From positions 1 to 64,000 of the forward strand of contig CAJOKD010000019.1 of the NCBI GenBank assembly GCA_905235085.1: a stretch of 64,000 nucleotides of DNA, written 5' to 3'. Origin of the DNA: an uncultured Bacteroidales bacterium (GTDB taxonomy: Bacteria > Bacteroidota > Bacteroidia > Bacteroidales > UBA932). A model generated the notes under the pieces. That model did no database searches. It saw only the letters and a list, made by a program, of their open reading frames with translations, and had not been told where the DNA came from. A program made the translations under genes and the position numbers. Shown one piece after another: positions 45,553 through 52,758 of this stretch; within the stretch, counting starts at the first letter, position 1, and every line of letters begins with the position of its first letter.

Positions 45553-46211
45553 GTCCAGACAATATGATCAAGATGTCTGGCTGTCATATCAGGATAGCCA
45601 TGCTCTCGGTAATACTCGACCGCATTACGGAATAGCGTTTTAATCTGTTCTTTAGTCAAAGGATGCCCCACTGCAGTCTCAGAAAAGCGTGTTAGCCAAG
45701 TGTCCACTTTAACGCCATCCTCGTCACCGGCAAGCATGAAGAAATAGTCTACAGCAACGTTCTGACCTTTGATACTCTTCAAAGCATTCTTCAAATCGTC
45801 ACTTTCCTCGCATAAACGGTTAACATCTTGAAAAGTCTCAATTCCAAACCTTTGAAAGACTTTCAAATACTCAAGAAATGCTTCCGCTTTGAGGATGCCG
45901 TTTCTCGAACTGGTTTTCTGCTTATTTTTTAATGCTTTCGCAAGCCTATCCCCATCATATCCTTCCAGACGCTTGACAAGATCCGATATTTTTACCTGCT
46001 CCTCTACACTTGGGAGTTTGTGGGGATCAGGAGCAGTCCGGACAATCTTGGTCAAATCGCAGAATCTGTCAAGCAGTGGACTAACAACAGAATAATATCT
46101 CGCCTGTATAGAAAAGACTGCATCTAAAGCACATAACCCGACACAGGAGTAATACTCCATGTCAGGAATAGGAGCTAATGCCCGGTCACAATGTCTTAGA
46201 AACAACTCCAT
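45534..46211 (-). CDS. Helix-hairpin-helix DNA glycosylase-like protein
   Basis: 225 residues from MELFLRHCDRALAPI; the track start (46403) lies inside the upstream gene. The second half follows the HhH-GPD pattern: RFGIETFQDVNRLCEES, then KGQNVAVDYFFMLAGDEDGVKVDTWLTRF. The VDTW Asp corresponds to the catalytic Asp of OGG/EndoIII enzymes, but the Lys of bifunctional glycosylases is Asn in GQNVAVDY. No Fe-S cysteines at the C-terminus. It could be a monofunctional base-excision enzyme or a binding protein. Four bases after the membrane protein gene. Confidence 0.6.
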   Translation of the reverse strand: MELFLRHCDRALAPIPDMEYYSCVGLCALDAVFSIQARYYSVVSPLLDRFCDLTKIVRTAPDPHKLPSVEEQVKISDLVKRLEGYDGDRLAKALKNKQKTSSRNGILKAEAFLEYLKVFQRFGIETFQDVNRLCEESDDLKNALKSIKGQNVAVDYFFMLAGDEDGVKVDTWLTRFSETAVGHPLTKEQIKTLFRNAVEYYREHGYPDMTARHLDHIVWTWQRSR

Positions 46212-46215
46212 CTCG

Positions 46216-46575
46216 CTACTTTTCTGTTGATTTTGCGCTGTACATTCCATAGATAACGCCCCAGGCGATAATAGCAAGAAGAAGAACGACAACAATGTAA
46301 ATGTCAACCTTGTATTCAAAGCACGAGAATATGATGTTCGCAGCCGCAATTGCAAGGACCATAATCCAAGAAAAGACCTTGATATTAACGCCCCTGTTTG
46401 CATTTACATATTTCAATCCCATAGCAGGGATAATGACACTCGCTATAGAAACGAATCCAATCGCTAGAGAAATCCAATTCCTGCTCTCAGTTTCAGGCGC
46501 AATTATCTCACATACAAACCCCAAGAGAACCGCAATAGCAAGGGCCAGTATGATTTTTATACCATCAATCTTCAT
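46216..46575 (-). CDS. Small four-helix membrane protein
   Basis: 119 residues with four predicted membrane segments: IILALAIAVLLGFVCEII, WISLAIGFVSIASVIIPAMG, VFSWIMVLAIAAANIIFSCF and IYIVVVLLLAIIAWGVIYGMY. No family recognised. Starts one base after the GYF_2 gene and ends four bases before the HhH-like gene, so it is part of the tight operon. Confidence 0.7.
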   Translation of the reverse strand: MKIDGIKIILALAIAVLLGFVCEIIAPETESRNWISLAIGFVSIASVIIPAMGLKYVNANRGVNIKVFSWIMVLAIAAANIIFSCFEYKVDIYIVVVLLLAIIAWGVIYGMYSAKSTEK

Positions 46576-46576
46576 A

Positions 46577-46918
46577 TTACTTCATTTTAGCAAGGAAAAA
46601 CAGTTTGTTAACCTCCGGGACCTGGGCAGCGGGTGCCCAAACACTCATGCCAGGTTTCCACACCAAGGTCTCGGGCGTCAAAAGATCATTCTGCACCAAT
46701 TTTACTAACTCCTCATCGGAGAAAGGGCCAGCCTGCGTGCCGTCGACGGCAAGGTATGTCTGACTCTGCTCTTTTATTGGAGGCGGTGTAGGAGCGGTCC
46801 CCTGCTCATTCGGCTGAGGCATTACGCTATTGATCATTGCCGGCATCTGCTGAATCATTGACATTCCGATGCCTAATTCCATCATCTTTTCGATGAAGCT
46901 TCCGCTGTCTTCTGTCAT
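46577..46918 (-). CDS. GYF_2 domain protein (short)
   Basis: 113 residues starting MTEDSGSFIEKMMELGIGM, two bases after the preceding GYF_2 gene; the longer track start overlaps that gene. The N-terminal helix and Met/Gln/Pro linker (MPAMINSVMPQPNEQG...PPPIKEQ) resemble the C-terminal linker of the SPFH protein, and the GYF_2 domain follows (TYLAVDGTQAGPFSDEELVKLV, LVWKPGMSVWAPA). GYF_2 modules are small beta folds found at protein-interaction sites. Confidence 0.8.
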   Translation of the reverse strand: MTEDSGSFIEKMMELGIGMSMIQQMPAMINSVMPQPNEQGTAPTPPPIKEQSQTYLAVDGTQAGPFSDEELVKLVQNDLLTPETLVWKPGMSVWAPAAQVPEVNKLFFLAKMK

Positions 46919-46920
46919 AG

Positions 46921-47256
46921 CTAAATCATTGAGATAATGTGAAGACAATCTTTGATGAACTTCCATTCCGGCCAGCCTTGTGTCCAAATATAGAAGTCAG
47001 GAGTGATGGCTTCAGCCTTGAGCAAATCCCGGATTTGCGCCAAAGTAAATGGACCTCGTTGTTCGGTCCCAGCTGCAAGTACATACTGCTCTTGCTCCTT
47101 ATTTTGGAAAACCGGGAGGACAACGTGCGGTTGAATGCCGAACTGCGGCACCTCGGTCTGCATTGCCTTGATGCTGTTCTTGGCCTGATCGGCCAAAGCT
47201 TGCCACTGATCTGAAGCAACAAGCTTATCCAAAGTATTAAAATCTAACTGTCTCAT
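46921..47256 (-). CDS. GYF_2 domain protein
   Basis: 111 residues. Helical N-terminus (FNTLDKLVASDQWQALADQAKNSIKAM) followed by a GYF_2 domain (QYVLAAGTEQRGPFTLAQIRDLL, DFYIWTQGWPEWKFI). No membrane segment or signal. Placed five bases after the SPFH gene. Shares its fold with the SPFH C-terminus and with the next gene, so the three probably assemble together. Confidence 0.8.
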   Translation of the reverse strand: MRQLDFNTLDKLVASDQWQALADQAKNSIKAMQTEVPQFGIQPHVVLPVFQNKEQEQYVLAAGTEQRGPFTLAQIRDLLKAEAITPDFYIWTQGWPEWKFIKDCLHIISMI

Positions 47257-47261
47257 AGTAA

Positions 47262-48800
47262 TTACGGCTTTGGGATTGGAGGTACACCAGGAATGGGCGG
47301 AGGAACCGTACCAGGAGGAGGTCCGAACAACGCGCTCAGGTCAGGAATAAGCTTCATCGGTTGCCAAGATGGCATACCCGTGCTCCACGCAAGGGTATCA
47401 CCATTAATCTGGCCCGCTGAGAGCATCTGACTAAGGGCGTTTACATCACAAGGGCCATACTGAGAACCGTTTATTGCAAGATACCATATAGCCTGTTGAG
47501 GCGAAGGAATAGGAGGTGGAGTCTGCTGAGGTTGGCCTGCAGAAGCCATTCCTTGCTGCATTGTCTGTCCCATTTGATTCATCATTCCTCCGACCTGCTG
47601 ACCCATCGCTGCGCCCATCATCATACCGGTCATCATGCCGGCAGGATTCATATGTCCATCCCCTCCGCCGAAATTCATCGAACCCATCTGCCCGATGTTT
47701 TCCATTCCTGTCTTGAGGACTTCCGCCTGCTTGTTGATACTGTGTGCGTTGATATATGCGGACTCGCTGCCCAGACCAGCCTGTTTCGCAGCCTGCTCCG
47801 TTTGTGAATGCTGAGCAAACTGGCCTTCCTCACGCATCCTAGCTGTCGCATCTTTTATGTGCTCCATCTGAATCTGCGCCATTTCCTTCGCAGTCTGGTT
47901 GCGAATGTCTGCATCAGTCCGCATCGTCTCTCGCTTAATCTCGAAACTGAGAAGAGTGGTCTTCTCATTCTCAAGGTTGTAAAGCTGTGCCTGATCTTCA
48001 GTGAGACGCTTGAGTTTCTGGTAACCTTCGCTATCCTCATCATATCGGATATCTTCTATGAGGATATCGCTTGCGAAGATGCCGAAACGTTGCATTATCC
48101 GCTCCTGAACACGGGAAAGAATATAATGCCCCATCTCACCTATGAGCTGGTTAAAGTGCATGATGAAAATGCTTGTATCCCTTGGGGCAGTAGCAACAAT
48201 CTGCTTAATTTCCTGAGTCAAGAGAGTCTTCACTTTCTCACGGAATTCCTCCATCTTTGTGTCGGATGTCCCCCATGCTTCCAGGAAGTATTTCACCATG
48301 GCAGGATCTGTCGGGACTTGGAATGCCATAGCCCCTTTTACCGCGACTTCAATGTCATAAGCTTTATACTCCGGTTCTGAAGGAATCACTCGGAAATACG
48401 GAATGGTGAATGGAAGCTCCATTCCACGAGCGAGATTGATATAATAGACCTCAGCTTGGAAAGGAGTGCCCCCTTTATAAGCCATACCTACGATTGAGGC
48501 GAGTACCGGCATATTATCTGTTCTGATAATATCGTCATAAGGCCCCACGATCACATCATACTCCCCTTTGTTCTGATAAAGGAACACTGCCGCCTGGCCC
48601 GGGCGCACTCGCAGGCTGCTCCCATAGCGGATGTTGTTTTCCTTGCGTGAAGCACCTGCTTCCGCCATTGAGTTTGGCCGCCACTTCCAAATGAGAAAAT
48701 CTTTCTCATCACAACGGATGGCATCCATTATGCCACCTTCTTTCCCACGGACTTGGCTTGAAAGCCCTTCCTGATTCGTTTTCTTATTAAAAAGACCCAT
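47262..48800 (-). CDS. SPFH (YdjI/virion-core-like) protein with C-terminal GYF_2
   Basis: 512 residues from MGLFNKKTNQEG; a GTG two codons upstream abuts the previous stop. The SPFH/band-7 domain covers about 20-300 (RVRPGQAAVFLYQNKGEYDVIVGPYDD, YFRVIPSEPEYKAYDIEVAVKGAMAF), as in B. subtilis YdjI, a soluble flotillin-like protein that works with zinc-ribbon membrane proteins and PspA. A coiled coil (LEINEKTT region, about 265-340) and a Gly/Met/Gln-rich linker (GMMTGMMMGAAMG) lead to a GYF_2 domain (IWYLAINGSQYGPCDVNAL). Predicted membrane-surface scaffold. Central gene of the island operon. Confidence 0.85.
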   Translation of the reverse strand: MGLFNKKTNQEGLSSQVRGKEGGIMDAIRCDEKDFLIWKWRPNSMAEAGASRKENNIRYGSSLRVRPGQAAVFLYQNKGEYDVIVGPYDDIIRTDNMPVLASIVGMAYKGGTPFQAEVYYINLARGMELPFTIPYFRVIPSEPEYKAYDIEVAVKGAMAFQVPTDPAMVKYFLEAWGTSDTKMEEFREKVKTLLTQEIKQIVATAPRDTSIFIMHFNQLIGEMGHYILSRVQERIMQRFGIFASDILIEDIRYDEDSEGYQKLKRLTEDQAQLYNLENEKTTLLSFEIKRETMRTDADIRNQTAKEMAQIQMEHIKDATARMREEGQFAQHSQTEQAAKQAGLGSESAYINAHSINKQAEVLKTGMENIGQMGSMNFGGGDGHMNPAGMMTGMMMGAAMGQQVGGMMNQMGQTMQQGMASAGQPQQTPPPIPSPQQAIWYLAINGSQYGPCDVNALSQMLSAGQINGDTLAWSTGMPSWQPMKLIPDLSALFGPPPGTVPPPIPGVPPIPKP

Positions 48801-48806
48801 CTTCAC

Positions 48807-49136
48807 TTACTTCTTTTCTAAATATGCTTTACATATCGCTGGCACATCAGGTGCAAGAATATAACTTGGGTTTCTCCAACCTTTAGTTGTTGAATAGTTG
48901 CTGGATTTACCCCTTTCCTCGACAGAAAGAGAATCCATTCGATCACAAACACTTTTCCACAATGCTCGATCGATGTAGTAATGCCTCCCATCAATACCGA
49001 TGGTCATGATTGTCGCCTCGTTCTCGTACTTGATGTAAAAAAAACTCTCTCCACCAAGCATATCGATTCGTTTAACAACAGGTTTTCTCAGCCAAGTCAA
49101 AATGCGACCGAACTGAACGGATTTTAATTCTGGCAT
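48807..49136 (-). CDS. Hypothetical protein of the SPFH operon
   Basis: 109 residues, basic, no membrane segment. Contains ESFFYIKYENEATIMTIGIDG and WRNPSYILAPDVPAICKAYLEKK. No family recognised. The stop lies six bases before the SPFH ATG, so translation is likely coupled. An approximately 150-base AT-rich gap separates it from the zinc-ribbon genes upstream. Confidence 0.6.
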   Translation of the reverse strand: MPELKSVQFGRILTWLRKPVVKRIDMLGGESFFYIKYENEATIMTIGIDGRHYYIDRALWKSVCDRMDSLSVEERGKSSNYSTTKGWRNPSYILAPDVPAICKAYLEKK

Positions 49137-49284
49137 ATCATATATACTTTATGTAATTATCAATCAGTCCTGCATCCATAAGAAGAAACTCTATATTATG
49201 AGCGCAGAGTAACTTATAGCTAACTTAGTATCCATTCATGATCCTATTGTTTTCGTAATACTATCATTATTGATAACACGTTGC

Positions 49285-50301
49285 TCACTCGACTTTGTTT
49301 ATTGAGGCGAGCACAGATTCTCGCACTTCCGGATCAGAAATACTAGCTGCCACCACTTTAGCTTGTTGTATTTCGCCTTGCGATATCAAATACGAAACTT
49401 CTTGAGCCGAAATATCATCGATTAGTTTCGTCACATCTCCTGAATACTTATGTGCGGCTGACTTGGCTCCTTGATAATCATTGTTATGAATGCACATCTG
49501 TATCTGATCCTGAACGTTACTATCACTCTTAATCCCTAACGTGATGACGATTCCTGATACTAGAAAGCAAAGAGCTCCAACAATGATAGCAGCGCCATAT
49601 GATGCCCAGAAATCTTTTTTCCTCTTTTTCGAATACGCACTCTTTTTCTTGCCCTCTTGGTCTAATAATGACTTATAATGGCCGAGAAGGTCTCGAATCT
49701 CACTATTTGTATTACTATGTCTTTCCAATGCATGATAGGCTTGAAGAGACTTCCCGCGCCACGCATTTCTCACCGGTTCGCGCTTAGCATCTTTCTCATC
49801 CGTTCCGATAGCAGCATAATTGGAGTAAGACAATTCGAGCAATTGTAATAACCCTTCTTTTGTGGAGGGTATTGTAAAAGTGTTAATTATTGTTGCTTGT
49901 TTTTCGTAATTAGAAACATGACTCAATTTATCTTGAAGTTCGGCAATTTGCTTCCGTGCCATAATGCTAGCATAATTCTCCATCTCCAGGATAAACCCAC
50001 ATTCATGGCACTGGAGTGAAGCATCTGGTATTATGGCTCCACAATTTGGACACTTTCTTCTGTTTTCTCGGCTGCTCTGTCCTTGAATACTGCTGGTGGA
50101 GAATGCGCTCTCTAAATAAAACTCAATCTCATCATCGTCAATCCCATAAGCTTTGGCTTTTTTGAATATTATTTCCCTTTGCTTTGTTGTTAATCCACCA
50201 CTCTCCTTGGCAACGTTAATTAGTTTTTCAATATCAGGAGGATGCATACTAATTTGAATTATAATCTTTGGGTATAACACTTCCCTGTGAATTCTATTCA
50301 C
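49285..50301 (-). CDS. Zinc-ribbon membrane protein A
   Basis: 338 residues (ATG 50247, MHPPDIEK, is an alternative start that avoids overlap with the gene upstream). A helical N-terminus (KQREIIFKKAKAYGIDDDEIEFYLE) precedes a zinc ribbon (CPNCGAIIPDASLQCHECG), a helical domain (TIINTFTIPSTKEGLLQLLELSYSNY) and one membrane segment (AAIIVGALCFLVSGIVITLGI), with a C-terminal repeat-helix domain outside. The helical domain is clearly paralogous to that of the 51186-51902 protein. Such zinc-ribbon, single-pass proteins resemble YdjG-like partners of SPFH proteins. Confidence 0.75.
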   Translation of the reverse strand: MNRIHREVLYPKIIIQISMHPPDIEKLINVAKESGGLTTKQREIIFKKAKAYGIDDDEIEFYLESAFSTSSIQGQSSRENRRKCPNCGAIIPDASLQCHECGFILEMENYASIMARKQIAELQDKLSHVSNYEKQATIINTFTIPSTKEGLLQLLELSYSNYAAIGTDEKDAKREPVRNAWRGKSLQAYHALERHSNTNSEIRDLLGHYKSLLDQEGKKKSAYSKKRKKDFWASYGAAIIVGALCFLVSGIVITLGIKSDSNVQDQIQMCIHNNDYQGAKSAAHKYSGDVTKLIDDISAQEVSYLISQGEIQQAKVVAASISDPEVRESVLASINKVE

Positions 50302-51286
50302 TAGGTTCCTTTAATGAAATAACAAAACTCTCCACATCCTTATCATCTACACAGTATTCAACTGTAACATCATCTGATACTACCTGCTCTTTTGACGGAT
50401 AATCAACCGTTGTCTTTCTCCGAATTCGTAGGTTACCATAGTATTCAAAATCATAATAGTATAGCGGAAAATCATCATATTCATCTAATGTCACTATAAT
50501 TTGGTTTAACCGCCCATTCTTATAATCGTAGTGATATGTGTTTGAGCTTAGCTTACTTAATGGGGCTTCATCTTTTTGGAATAACGTATCGATTTGAGAT
50601 CTTTCTAGCAGATACTTTATTTTAACTGTTGAAAGCAAATGTCCTCTATTACCATAGTCATATATAACCTCCTTAGTCGGAATCCCTTTATAAGATATTA
50701 TTTCTTTAGCCAATAAAACACCACCATATTCGAACTCATAAGTCAAGCTATAATAAGGTATATTAATTCTCTCTATGCGATCTGCAAATCTAATTACTTC
50801 TGAATTTCGAATACCCGGATAACCATTTTCCCATGCTTTCCACATATAATGCTGTGAGTAGTAATCTTGAACAAAATCTGGAAAGCGGAATTCGTAAGGC
50901 TCTGGTATTGTTATATCGTTCATGACTTTCAGGTAATCGGACCAAACCATTACGCCTGATCTAAGATTTACCGATCGCTCCATTCTAAGAGACTTGTCTG
51001 CCCTATAATACAGAGTATAACTCGAGTCAGGCTCACTCGCTAAGCCAACATAATGATCTTTTAGAGTATCTTTAAGTGGATAAAACGACATCCGGTCATT
51101 TAACAAACTGTACTTTCCTATTTCATCAACATACAGATGTATAGAATCAGGAGAATTAGTCTTGCCGCACATTATTAAAGCCTCTTTAATAAGACCATTC
51201 TGAGCCAAGATTTCTATTGCTTTGACCTCGCGCATATAGCATATCAGCAGCATTCTCATAAAGTCCTGCTTCAGTAAACACTTCAA
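50294..51286 (-). CDS. 3-prime half of a frameshifted zinc-ribbon protein B (extracellular part)
   Basis: 330 residues as tracked, but the first 20 are unlikely to be real. VKAIEILAQNGLIKEALIMCGK continues the helical repeat that begins in the overlapping upstream frame (DKAIEVFTEAGLYENAADMLYA), so this is best read as the 3-prime half of one gene with an indel near 51236. The C-terminal 250 residues are beta-rich and Tyr-rich (YHYDYKNGRLNQIIVTLDEYDDFPLYYYDFEYYG), resembling YD/RHS-like repeat or toxin_15-type surface strands. Starts of the zinc-ribbon A gene overlap its stop. Confidence 0.55.
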   Translation of the reverse strand: MKCLLKQDFMRMLLICYMREVKAIEILAQNGLIKEALIMCGKTNSPDSIHLYVDEIGKYSLLNDRMSFYPLKDTLKDHYVGLASEPDSSYTLYYRADKSLRMERSVNLRSGVMVWSDYLKVMNDITIPEPYEFRFPDFVQDYYSQHYMWKAWENGYPGIRNSEVIRFADRIERINIPYYSLTYEFEYGGVLLAKEIISYKGIPTKEVIYDYGNRGHLLSTVKIKYLLERSQIDTLFQKDEAPLSKLSSNTYHYDYKNGRLNQIIVTLDEYDDFPLYYYDFEYYGNLRIRRKTTVDYPSKEQVVSDDVTVEYCVDDKDVESFVISLKEPSE

Positions 51287-51902
51287 TTGCTTTATCCTCC
51301 CTTCCTAAAAAACCAAGAAGTCGAGCTGCTACTTGTTCGTTCCCGCTATTGACAAGCAGACTTGGCCAATCATAGAATAATACAAAAGCCACCAGCAATG
51401 CTAAACCAGCCAGACAAGAAAGGAGAGTCCAACGCCTCTTCTTATAATTGCCCGACAGTTTTGTAATAGCCTTTTTATCACCTAGAACCTTGTATTTTTC
51501 TAAGAGATCTTTTACTGAAGCATTCTCTTTTATCCCCTCCAGTCGGCGATAGGATTCCGCCGCCTTGCCCAACCATGCAATAGTCAGTTTTTTATCCCCA
51601 GACTCTTTGCATGCCTCGTAGTTTGAATATGAAAGATGAAGCAGGCGAGAGAGAGACTCCGCCGTATTCGGAACAGGAAATGAGTTAATAATGGATGCCT
51701 TCTTCTTTGACGACGACACCCCTGGGCTAAATACTTTATCCACTGCAAGAAGCTTTTCCTGTAAGTCCAGGATTGCATCAGTCGTGCTCTGGCTCCTTGC
51801 CGTTTCATTCATTAATGTATAACCACACTCCGGGCATTTTAATTCCATACCCGACAATGGTGCCCCACAATTAGGACATAAGTTCTTTCTATCTACGGCC
51901 AT
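51186..51902 (-). CDS. 5-prime half of zinc-ribbon membrane protein B, frameshifted
   Basis: 238 residues. Starts MAVDRKNLCPNCGAPLSGMELKCPECG, a zinc ribbon, then the same helical domain as protein A (ASIINSFPVPNTAESLSRLLHLSYSNY, AWLGKAAESYRRLE), one membrane segment (LLSCLAGLALLVAFVLFYDW) and the first helices of a repeat domain. The frame runs out in GQSNRNLGSEWSY, whereas the +1 frame resumes a matching helical repeat, giving a full protein of about 530 residues if a one-base indel near 51236 is repaired. Twenty-eight bases after the 51931 gene. Confidence 0.65.
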   Translation of the reverse strand: MAVDRKNLCPNCGAPLSGMELKCPECGYTLMNETARSQSTTDAILDLQEKLLAVDKVFSPGVSSSKKKASIINSFPVPNTAESLSRLLHLSYSNYEACKESGDKKLTIAWLGKAAESYRRLEGIKENASVKDLLEKYKVLGDKKAITKLSGNYKKRRWTLLSCLAGLALLVAFVLFYDWPSLLVNSGNEQVAARLLGFLGREDKAIEVFTEAGLYENAADMLYARGQSNRNLGSEWSY

Positions 51903-51930
51903 TGTTTAGTGTTATTATGTTCCAAATATC

Positions 51931-52275
51931 TTATGCAATAGAATCCAATTTACCCCTGTATTTGTATGTGACAGAATGGCTCTCCTCATCATACTGCACC
52001 TCAAAGACCAGGTCTGTCCCAGGAGCATCGAGATGATTTGCAATGATCCATCGCTTCAGCTCTGCATTAGATACCCCACCTCTCCGGCTATAGTTAACCA
52101 AACGTCTCAGTGAAATCCGAGGATGATTTGGGAGAACAAAGTGCACAGCCGCCACTGCCTGGGGATCCTCACCACATATTTCTCTCCAAACATCAGTTGC
52201 TGTACTATTGCCAATAGCGACGTGACCAAGTGGTGTCACCCCTCGCACAACACGCAGTAAAACAAGTTTATCCAT
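51931..52275 (-). CDS. Hypothetical protein, first gene of the island operon
   Basis: 114 residues from MDKLVLLRVVRGVTPLGHVA; the upstream track start lies in the promoter. No membrane segment or signal. WREICGEDPQAVAAVHFVLPNHPRISLRRLVNYSRRGG and FEVQYDEESHSVTYKYRGKLD are visible, but no family is recognised. It has the clearest promoter of the island (52321-52351) and is followed within 28 bases by zinc-ribbon B, so it is probably the leading gene. Confidence 0.65.
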   Translation of the reverse strand: MDKLVLLRVVRGVTPLGHVAIGNSTATDVWREICGEDPQAVAAVHFVLPNHPRISLRRLVNYSRRGGVSNAELKRWIIANHLDAPGTDLVFEVQYDEESHSVTYKYRGKLDSIA

Positions 52276-52320
52276 ACTCCAACAGTTATTAGTTTTGTCG
52301 TACAGTGTAATTTTTCGCCT

Positions 52321-52351
52321 CAAAAATAAACCTCTCCTTGACACGAATCAA
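52321..52351 (-). promoter_or_regulatory. Promoter of the island operon
   Basis: Minus-strand TATTTTTG (52321-52328), 20 bases, TTG (52349-52351). Immediately upstream, overlapping the -33 element, is the repeat ATTTGAACCAATGTGAACTTGA, also found before the promoter of the 55850-56428 gene. Confidence 0.65.
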
Positions 52352-52412
52352 GTTCACATTGGTTCAAATGAGAGCGGGGCAATAAATCCATATTCGCCAG
52401 ACCCGGAACGAT
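52348..52412. repeat. Copy A of a dispersed ~65-base repeat
   Basis: Shares TCAAGTTCACATTGGTTCAAAT and, after a gap, CAATAAAtCCAT and CCAGA with a degenerate copy at 45368-45436. The 22-base core (52348-52369) matches 20 of 22 bases at 56464-56485. Confidence 0.5.
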
Positions 52413-52758
52413 TATTAAAAAAAAGAAAGTGTGGGCCTCCTAGACTTATCCAGAGGTGGGCTCTCGACAGCCGTGACGTGGATAAGGGATGCTCACACTT
52501 CCGCTATAGAATGAGCAGAGCCCATACTAATAGCCAGTGCAAGCGTTCGCTCTTATTCCTCCGTCACTTTGAATTGTCGAGATTCACCTACAAGGAATAG
52601 CTAAACGCTTTCTGTATGTATTATGCTGCATCAAAAACAGCAACTAGACAAATATAATTATTAATCTTTGAGAACCAATCAGAATTTGGTTCAAATTAGT
52701 TCAAAAGATGTTTGCGATTGATTCTCGGATCAATTCCAAACGTGCAGGGTCGTTCAAC
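52352..52758. other. 400-base spacer with structured element
   Basis: No ORF is supported. It holds the repeat copy, an A8 run, a possible folded RNA (52429-52502) and, near 52690, another TTGGTTCAAAT core. The flank at 52352-52412 on the minus strand reads as a protein-like C-terminus (SGEYGFIAPLSFEPM and stop), so part may be gene debris. Confidence 0.4.
52429..52502. ncRNA. Candidate structured RNA or palindromic element
   Basis: Nested pairing is visible by eye: outer AGTGTG/CACACT, inner CTTATCC/GGATAAG (perfect 7 bp), and an innermost GGCT/AGCC hairpin around TCTCGAC. Strand is not determined. No promoter of its own was identified. It could equally be a mobile palindromic element. Confidence 0.35.

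Noticed and set aside
47500-47700. Repeat array or CRISPR-like pattern in the Met/Gly/Gln-rich SPFH linker
   Set aside because: It is low-complexity coding sequence without regular spacing; no CRISPR array is present in the window.
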